A stretch of 64,000 bases of DNA from Nitrospinae bacterium bin107 (lineage in GTDB: Bacteria; UBA8248). This document shows positions 17,289 through 25,083 of this stretch, piece by piece. Below the pieces are notes generated by a model that had not been told where the DNA came from, ran no database searches, and saw only the letters and a list, made by a program, of their open reading frames with translations. The stretch is from the NCBI GenBank assembly GCA_002238965.1, contig MPNJ01000013.1, positions 1 to 64,000 of the forward strand, written 5' to 3'. The number at the start of each line of letters is the position of its first letter. Position 1 is the stretch's first letter. Both the position numbers and the translations under genes were made by a program.

Positions 17289-17897
17289 TCACCCCAGCGT
17301 TTCGCTGAGCGACACGAGTTCATCGAGCGCCTCTTTGGCGAATCGGCTCTGGAATACGGCCTCGGCACCCGGTCCCAGATAGACAGCGCACAAAGCGCCC
17401 CGCTCGCAAATCATGATGGTGGTGAGAGGCCGCAAAACAATCGAGCCAACAGTTTCGTGCACGTCAGGCCGGTTGATCCAGCTCTTGAACGAGGCTTCTG
17501 AGTCCGCCGCCAGAGTGAGTTCCGAATCCCAGAGCGGATCGCCCGAGTAGAAGGACTGATGATTCGGACTGGCGATTTCATTTTCCAGATAAGCGCGCTC
17601 AGGCGGCTGGAGGTTTTCCGCTTTCTTGTGGATTCTGAACGAATGGGAAGCCGCGCAGGCGACGCTGATCCGCATCATGGCGGGGTTCCCGCGGCTTTGC
17701 GCTCGATACTCGAACCAGGCGCGCTTACCCGAATATCCGCCGCTCAGTCGTCCGCCTTCAAAATGGCTCCCCTCATCCAGAATCTCGACCAGCGGCTTCA
17801 TGCGGCGGGTCAGCCAGACGTCGCGAAAGAAAACGCAGTAGACGACCACGCCGAGAACCACCGCCAGAGCGAGCAGGCTCACGCCGTCGATCAGCAT
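17289..17897 (-). CDS. Hypothetical membrane-anchored protein
   Basis: A 202-residue protein I cannot assign. One hydrophobic helix at residues 6-25 anchors it; the rest is a soluble domain of mixed alpha/beta character. The ATG at 17897 overlaps the last bases of the VOC gene upstream, so the two are translationally coupled and may act together. Length and codon use look normal for the region. Confidence 0.65.
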   Translation of the reverse strand: MLIDGVSLLALAVVLGVVVYCVFFRDVWLTRRMKPLVEILDEGSHFEGGRLSGGYSGKRAWFEYRAQSRGNPAMMRISVACAASHSFRIHKKAENLQPPERAYLENEIASPNHQSFYSGDPLWDSELTLAADSEASFKSWINRPDVHETVGSIVLRPLTTIMICERGALCAVYLGPGAEAVFQSRFAKEALDELVSLSETLG

Positions 17898-18394
17898 TCA
17901 CTTTTCCCAGCATCCCGCCAGGCGGGGCGGCTGCCGGGGAACATGTCCGAATCGTGAAACACCTCGATGCGGTTGCCGTCGGGGTCCAGGAAATATATGC
18001 CCTCATGCCCGCCCCAGAGGCCGTTGCTCTCATCCAAGCGCAAAGGACCCCAGACGACCTCGATGTCGGGGCGCGAGCGGATGTAGGCCACCGCGTCGTC
18101 GAACGCTTGCTGATCCGCCACCTCGAACGCCAGGTGGTGCAATCCTGTGTCGCGGCGCGGCACGGTGTCCGCGCCCTCCTCGTCCACCCAGTCCTCGGGC
18201 ACGCTGAATATCGCCAGTTGGTGGTGGTAGTCGTCCAGATACATGAACGCGGAGCCGAACGGGGCCGCCGGGTGGCTGCCCGCCTCGTGGCGCGAGCGCA
18301 GCTTGAAGCCCAGGACTTCGGAATAGAACTTGATGGCGCGCTCCAGGTCGCGCACCTTGATGCCCATATGCTGCAGGCGGATGGAGCGAATCAT
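17891..18394 (-). CDS. VOC-family (glyoxalase/dioxygenase-like) protein
   Basis: A 167-residue vicinal-oxygen-chelate protein made of two beta-alpha-beta-beta-beta modules. Likely metal ligands are the His of QHMGIKV near the N-terminus, the His of GLHHLAFEV and the Glu of NRIEVFHD. Proteins like this bind a divalent metal and act as extradiol dioxygenases, glyoxalases or epimerases; the reaction cannot be fixed from sequence. The ATG at 18394 has GGAGG six bases upstream and is preferred over the TTG one codon earlier. It overlaps the unknown membrane-protein gene downstream. Confidence 0.82.
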   Translation of the reverse strand: MIRSIRLQHMGIKVRDLERAIKFYSEVLGFKLRSRHEAGSHPAAPFGSAFMYLDDYHHQLAIFSVPEDWVDEEGADTVPRRDTGLHHLAFEVADQQAFDDAVAYIRSRPDIEVVWGPLRLDESNGLWGGHEGIYFLDPDGNRIEVFHDSDMFPGSRPAWRDAGKSEC

Positions 18395-18448
18395 CAAAAG
18401 CCTCCCGAGAGAATGACCCGATAAACGATAGCGGCGCAGAATTCGGTT

Positions 18449-18485
18449 CGAGAATACGCCGTTTGCCCCTGAAAGTCATGGCTTT
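18449..18485 (+). repeat. 37-bp direct repeat, left copy
   Basis: Starts CGAGAATACGCC and ends GTCATGGCTTT. It matches 19733-19769 with a single A/G difference. The two copies bracket the interrupted LLM gene, 1284 bases apart. Confidence 0.85.
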
Positions 18486-18635
18486 GGGCGCGTCGTGCAG
18501 GGCAGGTTCGTCACCGGAGCGCTTCAACACCCGCCATCGACTTGACGGAGCATGACGAGGCAGGATAAGGCTCGGGAACATCAACGCGCCAACCTCACCC
18601 TTTTACCGGACTCAAGCCGTGAGGAGATACTACTT

Positions 18636-19658
18636 ATGCAGATCGGCCTCCGTATCGGACCCCAGAACGAATTCACGCCGATCCCGGAATATCTGAAATT
18701 CGTGCAGCGCGCAGAAGCGCTCGGCTTCGATCCGCTGCTGTTCTCCGACACGGTTTCCCTGTCGCACTTCCACCTGCGTGATCCCTTCGTCGTCATGGCG
18801 CTTGCCGCCGGGGCTACCGAGCGCGCCGGGATTGGAACCGGTGTGACCGTCCCCTTCATCCGGCATCCGGCGGTCGTCGCAAATGCGTTCGGGTCGATCG
18901 ATGACGCGATAGCCCCGCGGCGTACTTTTCTCGGGATCGGCTCCGGCGATACGGCGGTATACCTCCTCGGCAAGCGCGCCGCTCGTCTGGCGGAAATGCG
19001 GGAATACCTCTCCGTAATTCGGGGGTTGCTGGGCGGCGAGACCGTAACCTACGAGGGTGCGCGAATGCGGTCCAACTGGCGGAAGCCGCATGTGCCGATC
19101 TGCCTCGCCGCCGACGGTCCGAAGATGCTGTCCATCGCCGGCGAATTGGCCGATGCGGTCATTCTCGGCGCGGGCGCGACGCCTGAGGTAATCGAGTGGG
19201 CGCGGGGCTGCATTGCGGAGGGTGAGGCGCGCGCCGGCCGCGAACCCGGTCACCTGCCGATCTGATTCGATTTCATCGTCAGCGTCGGCGAAGACCGCGA
19301 CGCGGTTCGCCGGTCGATTCGGGCGCGCCTGTGCAACCGTGCCAATCATAATTTTCGCATGGGCATTCATGCGGTACCGGAAGAGCACCTGCCGGACGTA
19401 CAGGCCTTTCGTGAGAAGTATGACGAGAGCGATGTAGGCCACAAGACAAAAAACGCAAGCCTGATTACCGATTACATGGTGGACCGTTTCGCTGTCGTCG
19501 GCACGCCGGATGACGTCGTCGCCCGCTTCGAAACGCTACAGGAGATAGGTGTGGAGAAGGTCATCGTGGCCATGCCTTTCCGGCTGGAAGAACGCTACGA
19601 AATTATCGAAACCCTGGCTCGTGAAGTCATGCCCCGCTTCGCGAAAACAGGCGCATAA
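18636..19658 (+). pseudogene. LLM-class F420-type oxidoreductase interrupted by TGA
   Basis: Reading through the TGA at 19263-19265 gives one 340-codon protein in a single frame with the length and motifs of the LLM family (RIGPQ start, GIGSGDTAV, CLAADGPK, DYMVDRFAVVGTPDDV). The ATG at 18636 follows GAGGAG. The two intact relatives at 62033 and 63055 have Trp-Trp where this gene has TGA-Phe, so TGA most likely arose from a TGG codon. Termination there removes the last 130 or so residues. Selenocysteine is unlikely because the position is not Cys and I see no SECIS hairpin. A sequencing error or a recent nonsense mutation fits best. Direct repeats flank the gene. Confidence 0.75.
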
Positions 19659-19732
19659 GACCGCAGCGCAAGAAAAAGAAAACAGAACATATTAACCGGC
19701 GTCAAACTCCCTGCAAGACCGCGTCGCCCGAA

Positions 19733-19769
19733 CGAGAATACGCCGTTTGCCCCTGAGAGTCATGGCTTT
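19733..19769 (+). repeat. 37-bp direct repeat, right copy
   Basis: Second copy of the repeat at 18449-18485, 36 of 37 bases identical, lying 75 bases after the end of the interrupted LLM frame. Confidence 0.85.
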
Positions 19770-19906
19770 TGGCGGCCATCTCCACGTCCGATCCCCCGCC
19801 GCTCTTGCCGATATCCGCCAAGTGGAGTATTCCATGAGGGCACAAGAAACCATATCGGCCGATTCCTGAAAAATCGTCTGTTTTTCCTCGAATGGAGGTC
19901 ATCGCC

Positions 19907-20692
19907 TTGGGCATCATCACGAACGAGACGAAAAGAAAATCCTACGCCGGAGAGGTCACCCTGGGCGCGGGCGTGCGCATGGCGCGAACGGTGGAGGTCG
20001 GCCTCGCCATGAAGGCGGCCGGCTTCGACTGGCTGTTCATCGACCTCGAGCACGGACCCTTCGACCTCGAAACCGCGCAGCAGATATCCATCGCCGCCCT
20101 GACTCAAGGGGTCACGCCGCTCGTGCGCGTGGCCTCGCTCGACGGACACCTGAGCACGCGCATTCTCGACAGCGGGGCGCAAGGCATCGTCCTGCCGCAT
20201 GTGAACAACGCGCAGGAAGCCGAGGAATTCGTGAAAATCTGCAAATTCCCGCCCGAGGGCGGACGCAGCGCGGGCGGGGGGCTGGCCCACGGCCGCTTCG
20301 AGGCTATCGGCGCAGCCGAGATGCTGAGCGGCATCAATGACGAGACGTTGCTGGTCGCCATGATCGAGACGCCCGAAGCAGGCGATGAGGCGGACGCCAT
20401 CGCCGCAGTGGATGGCATCGACGTGCTGCTCATCGGCACGAACGATTTGAGCACGGGGATGGGCATCGTCGGCCAGCACGACCACCCCCGCGTCAACAAG
20501 GTATATGACCAGGTGAACGCGGCATGTAAAAAGCACGGCAAGATAGCCGGCATGGGTGGGTCCTACGATCCCCAGATGATAGAGCGCAGGATCAAGGAGG
20601 GGATGCGCTTCATCCTCTCGGGCAGCGACCTCAACTTCATGATCGCAGGCGCCAAGACCCAGGCGGGCATGATTCGCGAACTCGCAGGCTGA
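19907..20692 (+). CDS. HpcH/HpaI-family class II aldolase
   Basis: A 261-residue metal-dependent aldolase of the family that includes 4-hydroxy-2-oxoheptanedioate aldolase and 2-keto-3-deoxy-L-rhamnonate aldolase. Signature segments are FIDLEHGPFD (substrate and metal region), GIVLPHVN, the metal ligand Glu in MIETPEA and GTNDLS. It would split a 2-oxo-4-hydroxy acid into pyruvate and an aldehyde. I chose the TTG at 19907 because a strong GGAGGT lies seven bases upstream; the ATG at 19892 is part of that ribosome site and has none of its own. The FAH-family gene follows 63 bases later, suggesting a shared catabolic role. Confidence 0.85.
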   Translation: MGIITNETKRKSYAGEVTLGAGVRMARTVEVGLAMKAAGFDWLFIDLEHGPFDLETAQQISIAALTQGVTPLVRVASLDGHLSTRILDSGAQGIVLPHVNNAQEAEEFVKICKFPPEGGRSAGGGLAHGRFEAIGAAEMLSGINDETLLVAMIETPEAGDEADAIAAVDGIDVLLIGTNDLSTGMGIVGQHDHPRVNKVYDQVNAACKKHGKIAGMGGSYDPQMIERRIKEGMRFILSGSDLNFMIAGAKTQAGMIRELAG

Positions 20693-20755
20693 GGTTTTTC
20701 TCTAAAAATCGGATTCAATTTTCCATCTATGCTTACGTGAAACTTAGGAGAGAAA

Positions 20756-21598
20756 ATGAAACTTCTGACCTATGAATCAGACACTGGCCCCCGCGTGGCC
20801 ATATTGACGGAAAACGGCGTGGAAGACGTCGTCCCCCATACGGGCGACGCGGCGGAAGTCATCGCCCGGGGCGGAACGCCCGAGACCAACGGGCAGCCGG
20901 TGGCGCTCGAATCCATTACGATGCTTCCGCCGATAGCGAAACTCGCGCGGCCCGTCCTCGCCGTGGGCCTCAACTACAAGAAACACGCCGATGAAGGCGC
21001 GCGCAAATATGGACGCCCGGTGGGCGTCTACCCCGAGATTCCGGTGTTCTTCTGCAAGTGGTCTGGTTCGCACAACGGGCCGGACGGGGAAATCATCCTC
21101 CACGATAACGTGAACGAACTCGATTATGAGTGCGAACTCGTCATCGTGATCGGCAAGGAGGGGATCAACATCCCGCTCAATGAGGCGATGGATCACGTAT
21201 ACGGCTACACCATCATGAACGAGGTCTCGGCCCGCGACGTGCAGCGCGCCCATAACCAGTGGTTCAAGGGGAAGGCGCTCGACAGCTTCGGCCCGCTGGG
21301 CCCCTGGATCGTCACCAAGGACGAGGCGGGCGACGGAAACAACCTGGCCGTAATCTCGCGCGTGAACGGCGGGATAAGGCAGAACTCGAACACGAACGAC
21401 ATGATCTTCGATATCGCCACCGTCGTCTCGGTGCTGTCTGAGAGCATGACGCTCGTGCCCGGCGACATGATCGCCACCGGCACGCCCGAGGGCGTGGGCT
21501 TCGCCATGGACCCGCCGGGACTTCTGAACGTGGGCGACGTGGTGGAGTGCGAGGTCGAGAACATCGGCGTGCTCAGGAGCACCGTCGTCGCGCCGTAA
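20756..21598 (+). CDS. Fumarylacetoacetate hydrolase family protein
   Basis: A 280-residue protein with the FAH catalytic domain after a short N-terminal domain. It shows the family core AVGLNYKKHA, the acidic metal ligands in ELDYECELVIVIG, and NEVSARD, FGPLGPWIV, and GTPEGVGFA. Members hydrolyse or hydrate C-C bonds of acylpyruvates or act on 2-oxo-pent-4-enoate analogues. AGGAG precedes the ATG. The aldolase upstream makes a 2-oxo-acid breakdown route plausible. A terminator follows directly at 21613. Confidence 0.87.
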   Translation: MKLLTYESDTGPRVAILTENGVEDVVPHTGDAAEVIARGGTPETNGQPVALESITMLPPIAKLARPVLAVGLNYKKHADEGARKYGRPVGVYPEIPVFFCKWSGSHNGPDGEIILHDNVNELDYECELVIVIGKEGINIPLNEAMDHVYGYTIMNEVSARDVQRAHNQWFKGKALDSFGPLGPWIVTKDEAGDGNNLAVISRVNGGIRQNSNTNDMIFDIATVVSVLSESMTLVPGDMIATGTPEGVGFAMDPPGLLNVGDVVECEVENIGVLRSTVVAP

Positions 21599-21601
21599 GG
21601 G

Positions 21602-21650
21602 GGTTATTGAATAAGTCCCCTTTTCTGGGGGGCTTTTTTCAACAGGCCCC
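21602..21650 (+). terminator. Terminator built from a collapsed inverted-repeat element (copy D)
   Basis: Stem AAGTCCCC with GGGGGCTT-type pairing (21613-21620 with 21628-21635), a loop of TTTTCTG, then a run of T to 21639, ending the FAH-family gene. The flanks (GGTTATTGAATAAG on the left, CTTTTTTCAACAGG on the right) resemble the ends of the elements at 1.0, 24.2 and 60.1 kb brought together. Confidence 0.75.
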
Positions 21651-21663
21651 GGCGGATAGGGCC

Positions 21664-22164
21664 TTACGTCAGCGTCTGCTTGAGGTAGGGTACGAGGCCG
21701 CCCGCCTTCACCATGTCCATGATGTGGTCGGGCAGGGGTTCGGCTTGCAGCGTCTCGCCCTTGGTGAGGTTCTCGACCCTTCCCGCAATCGGGTCGACGC
21801 GGACGCGGTCGCCCTGTTCTATCGATTCCGCATCGGCGCAGATGAGCACGGGCAGTCCGATGCACAGCGAGTTTCTGAAAAAATTCCGCGCGAACGTCCG
21901 CGCGATCACGGCGCCCACACCCGCCTGTTTGATGCCTCGGGGGGCCGTTTCGCGGCTCGAGCCGCAGCCGAAATTCCCACCGCCGATTATCACGTCGCCC
22001 GCCTGCACGTTTTTCGGGAAATCGGGGTCGATCCCCTCCATGGCGTGAGCGGCCAGTTCCTCATCCGGCAGGCTCGCGTATTTCGACGGCATGATGTAGC
22101 CCGTATCCACGTTGTCGCCGAACACCCAGGCGCCGCCCTCTATCGTTTGCGTCTCGTTGCTCAT
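21664..22164 (-). CDS. leuD: Isopropylmalate isomerase-type hydro-lyase, small subunit
   Basis: A 166-residue swivel-domain subunit of the aconitase superfamily, with the family segments FGDNVDTGYIMPSKY, GDVIIGGGNFGCGSSRE and AVIARTFARNFFRN. It joins the large subunit encoded just upstream to form the active site. The ATG at 22164 overlaps the large-subunit stop as ATGA, proving the pairing and fixing the start; the longer open frame is large-subunit DNA. Length matches the archaeal-type LeuD. No other leucine genes are nearby, so the pair may instead isomerise or hydrate another organic acid (homoaconitate, citraconate or dimethylmaleate type). Confidence 0.85.
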   Translation of the reverse strand: MSNETQTIEGGAWVFGDNVDTGYIMPSKYASLPDEELAAHAMEGIDPDFPKNVQAGDVIIGGGNFGCGSSRETAPRGIKQAGVGAVIARTFARNFFRNSLCIGLPVLICADAESIEQGDRVRVDPIAGRVENLTKGETLQAEPLPDHIMDMVKAGGLVPYLKQTLT

Positions 22165-23426
22165 CGGATGAACTCCCTCGGGTCGGCCACGCTGCCCTTG
22201 ATTGCGCTCGCCGCCACCGTGGCGGCGGAGGCCAGGTATATCGACGCCTCGAGGCTTCCCATGCGTCCCTTGTAGTTGCGGTTGGCCGAGGAGATGCACA
22301 CCTCCCCGTCTCCGAGTTGTCCCGGTCCCCTGCCCGCGCAGACGCCGCACGTGGTGGGCAGGAGCACGCCGCCCGCGTCGATGAGCGCGCCGAGCGTCCC
22401 GTCCGCCATGGCCTTGCTCATGATGTCCTTGCTCGCAGGCGCGATGAGAAGCTGAACCCCGTGGGCGACCCGCCTGCCCTTGAGCACCGCCGCCGCCGCC
22501 TGCAGGTCGAGGAGCTTCGCCCCCGTGCACGAGCCGATGTGCGCACGATTGAGCGGAGGCGAGTCCACCTCCTCCACCGGGTATACGTTGTCCATCCTGT
22601 GGGGACACGCCACCTGGGGCGACAAATCGGTCACGTCGTATTCATAGGATTCGGCGTAGGTCGCATCGGAGTCTGAGCGCACGGCCTCCCAGCCGTCCTC
22701 CACGCCTGCGTTTTTCAGGTATTCCGCCGTCGCCTCATCCACGTCGATAATGGAGCTCTTCGCGCTGAACTCCGCCGCCATGTTCGAGAGCGTCATGCGG
22801 TCCTCGACGGGCAGCGCCATGAGCGCCTCCCCCTCGAACTGGAGTACTTTATACTCCGCCCCGTCGACCTTGAGGTCCTTGAGCGCGAGCAGCGCCATGT
22901 CCTTCCCGTAAATCCCGGCGGGAACCCGGCCCTTGAAGTGTACGCGTATCGTCTCGGGCACGCGGAGCCAGACCTCTCCCTTGGCGAGCACGCCGATGCT
23001 CTCCGTCGGTCCGATGGCCACGCCCAGCGCCCCCAGCGCGCCGGTGTTGGTGGTGTGGCTGTCCGTGCCGGTGACGAGAACGCCCGGGCGCACGAAGCCT
23101 TTTTCCGCCATCAGGATGTGGCAGATGCCCTCCGCGTCATAGAAATGGGAGAGTTCCTGCTCGGCCGCCCAGGCTCTGGTGACGTTCAGCACCCTGGACT
23201 GTGAATCGCCGGTGGGCGGGTTGTGGTGGTCGGCCGTGAGCATGAAGCGATCCTTGTTCCAGATGGGAAGGCCCAGATCGGCGAAATCCTTCCCCATGCG
23301 GAACGGCCCCTGGTTGTCGTGCATGACGTGGGCGTCGACCTTGGCCCAGACGATGTCGCCCACGTCCACGCGCTCACGCCCGCTGGCGCGGGCCAGGATT
23401 TTCTGTGTGGCGGTATCCCCGGACAA
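22161..23426 (-). CDS. leuC: Isopropylmalate isomerase-type hydro-lyase, large subunit
   Basis: A 421-residue [4Fe-4S] hydro-lyase of the aconitase/LeuC family. It has HVMHDNQGP, GTDSHTTNTGALGALGVAIGP in two segments, and the cluster cysteines in GSCTGAK and TTCGVC. I chose TTG at 23426 because AAGGAG lies six bases upstream and it gives the normal length; the frame runs 300 codons further through promoter, ferredoxin-gene and repeat DNA, which cannot be coding here. A promoter with TTGATA and TATACA lies 40-70 bases upstream. Overlaps the small subunit. The substrate is not determined. Confidence 0.85.
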   Translation of the reverse strand: MSGDTATQKILARASGRERVDVGDIVWAKVDAHVMHDNQGPFRMGKDFADLGLPIWNKDRFMLTADHHNPPTGDSQSRVLNVTRAWAAEQELSHFYDAEGICHILMAEKGFVRPGVLVTGTDSHTTNTGALGALGVAIGPTESIGVLAKGEVWLRVPETIRVHFKGRVPAGIYGKDMALLALKDLKVDGAEYKVLQFEGEALMALPVEDRMTLSNMAAEFSAKSSIIDVDEATAEYLKNAGVEDGWEAVRSDSDATYAESYEYDVTDLSPQVACPHRMDNVYPVEEVDSPPLNRAHIGSCTGAKLLDLQAAAAVLKGRRVAHGVQLLIAPASKDIMSKAMADGTLGALIDAGGVLLPTTCGVCAGRGPGQLGDGEVCISSANRNYKGRMGSLEASIYLASAATVAASAIKGSVADPREFIR

Positions 23427-23468
23427 GAGGTTCTCCTTCAATATGGGGGTGCGAAAAAACGATAGTCT

Positions 23469-23497
23469 TGTATACTCGACTTGTCGCACACTATCAA
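23469..23497 (-). promoter_or_regulatory. Sigma-70 promoter for leuC-leuD
   Basis: Minus strand: TTGATA (23497-23492), a 17-base spacer, TATACA (23474-23469). Start near 23462 gives a 36-base leader to the TTG at 23426. It lies between two divergent genes. Confidence 0.6.
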
Positions 23498-23528
23498 ACG
23501 AGAAACAAGATTTGAGGATGCAAGTTAA

Positions 23529-24134
23529 ATGGCTGAAGACAAGCAGATCGACCGCAAGGCGTTCTTCACCGAAGGCCCCCTCTCCTTCATGCGCTCCTTT
23601 ATGCAGGGAATGCACCAGGGAGAAACGCAGGTACAGCGCTCGAACCTCGAAGGGCCCGTCTTGCGCCCGCCGGGCGCAGCGGCGGAAGCCGATTTCCTGG
23701 ACCTCTGCACGGGCAGCGCGCAATGCGCGCTCGCATGTCCGGCAGACGCCATCCTCATGCTCCCCCGCGAAGACGGCTCGGGACTCGAAGCGCCCCGCAT
23801 CATCCCCGTCGACGGCGCCTGCGTGGTCTGCGACGACCTCTCCTGCATGAAGGTCTGCCCCACCGGGGCGCTCACTCTCGTGCCCCGCGAGGAGATTCGC
23901 GTCGGTCTTGCGGAAGTGAACCTCGAGACCTGTTACGCCTGGAACGGGACGGATGAGGAGTGCAACTTCTGCGTGACGCGCTGCCCCATCGGCGAGAGCG
24001 CGATACGTATCGAGGAGAAAGAGGACGGAAAAGGCCCCGTCATCGGCGAGACCTGCGTGGGCTGCGGCGTCTGCGAGCAGCACTGCCCCGAATACCCGGG
24101 CGCCGTGCGTGTGTTTCCCATCAAACCTTCCTAG
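23529..24134 (+). CDS. Ferredoxin-type protein with four Cys clusters
   Basis: A 201-residue soluble iron-sulfur protein. Four Cys-rich motifs are visible: CTGSAQCALACP, CVVCDDLSCMKVCP, CYAWNGTDEECNFCVTRCP and CVGCGVCEQHCP, the layout of NapF/NapG and MauM-type ferredoxins with up to four [4Fe-4S] centres. There is no Tat signal, so it acts in the cytoplasm. It is transcribed away from the leuCD-type genes. No reductase partner lies beside it; it may deliver electrons to a distant complex. Its exact role is unassigned. Confidence 0.82.
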   Translation: MAEDKQIDRKAFFTEGPLSFMRSFMQGMHQGETQVQRSNLEGPVLRPPGAAAEADFLDLCTGSAQCALACPADAILMLPREDGSGLEAPRIIPVDGACVVCDDLSCMKVCPTGALTLVPREEIRVGLAEVNLETCYAWNGTDEECNFCVTRCPIGESAIRIEEKEDGKGPVIGETCVGCGVCEQHCPEYPGAVRVFPIKPS

Positions 24135-24186
24135 AACGGGAAAAACGAGAACGCCGACATCCCGCCCCGATATGGGGATGCGGATC

Positions 24187-24416
24187 GGGGTTGTTGAAAA
24201 ACCCCTGATAGAGTGATTCAGTGTATGAAACCGACCGGGGAGGGAGGAGGCTTCACTTCCCCGTTGAAGAGAACCAAACAACCATTCCTCCCTTGAGGGG
24301 TCGGGCATCCCGAGGGGAATGCCCGATGAAAAAACCCTTGAGTGGGTAAAGGCAACGAACTCTCCCCGCTTGGCTCTAAACGTCGAATCACGCAAACAGG
24401 CTTTTTCAACAACCCC
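24187..24416. mobile_element. MITE-like element, copy B
   Basis: A 230-bp segment with perfect 15-bp inverted ends GGGGTTGTTGAAAAA (24187-24201) and the complement (24402-24416). No coding capacity. It fills most of the 320-base gap between the ferredoxin gene and the next minus-strand gene. Same terminal motif as copies A and C, unrelated interior. Confidence 0.7.
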
Positions 24417-24457
24417 ATCCCATCATGGATGGGACATGGCGGCTCAAACCGCGCGGA

Positions 24458-24958
24458 TCAGGAAAATTCCTCTTTCAGAATCTCGTGGATGAACCGCTGA
24501 ACGGCCAGGGGGTAGAACCGGATGTCCGGCGTGCGGACGACGGCGGTGTCCGTTGTCTCCAGGCGCGCGAGTTCGTTCAGCACCTTTTCCGCCAGAACCT
24601 CCGGGCTCCACTCGTGGTGGGTGATTTTCAGGTGTTCGTTCTCGATGTTGAAATTGCCCGCCGCCACGGCGGGAAACGCGAACACGCGGCCGATGAGGTC
24701 GGAATCCATCATCTCGGAATCCTTGAATATCTCGCCGAACGTCTTCTGCGCCTCGGCCGGCGTCCACACCAGCTTGGGAGACACCAGGAGCTTGCCGGAT
24801 ATCTGGACCGAGCCCGCCTGCTCTTCCATCTCCGGCCCCAGCACCCGGTAGCCGAGTTCATGATAGCCCGACACGATGCCCACGTAGGGCCTCTGGATGA
24901 TGCGGATCTCCTCGCTCACCTGCCTGTGGAAATCGCGCTGCATGTCGTCGTCGAACAT
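24458..24958 (-). CDS. Hypothetical protein
   Basis: I do not recognise this 166-residue protein. It is acidic and soluble, with no membrane segment or signal; recognisable stretches are YVGIVSGYHELGYRV and DIRFYPLAVQRFIHEIL. The ATG at 24958 follows GGCGGAG at eight bases; a longer frame to 25015 lacks a ribosome site. It lies 125 bases after hemG on the same strand and could be read from the haem operon. Element B sits just past its stop. Confidence 0.6.
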   Translation of the reverse strand: MFDDDMQRDFHRQVSEEIRIIQRPYVGIVSGYHELGYRVLGPEMEEQAGSVQISGKLLVSPKLVWTPAEAQKTFGEIFKDSEMMDSDLIGRVFAFPAVAAGNFNIENEHLKITHHEWSPEVLAEKVLNELARLETTDTAVVRTPDIRFYPLAVQRFIHEILKEEFS

Positions 24959-25083
24959 CGAAACGTCTCCGCCAAGGCTGAAAATCCAAAAAAAACAGGC
25001 AGACGTTGATACCAAATGCTATTGCGCCAGGTCAAACAAAGCGCGAACACGGACGCGCCTCTTCTCTATTCTCTTCTTTTTCC

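Noticed and set aside
19263-19265. Second selenocysteine TGA in the LLM gene
   Set aside because: The position is Trp in both relatives in this window and no hairpin of SECIS type follows.
18449-19769. Insertion sequence bounded by the 37-bp repeats
   Set aside because: No transposase or terminal inverted repeats; the only gene inside is an LLM oxidoreductase.
23427-24395. N-terminal extension of the LeuC frame by about 320 codons
   Set aside because: Would run antisense through the ferredoxin gene and repeat copy B; TTG 23426 with AAGGAG gives the family length.
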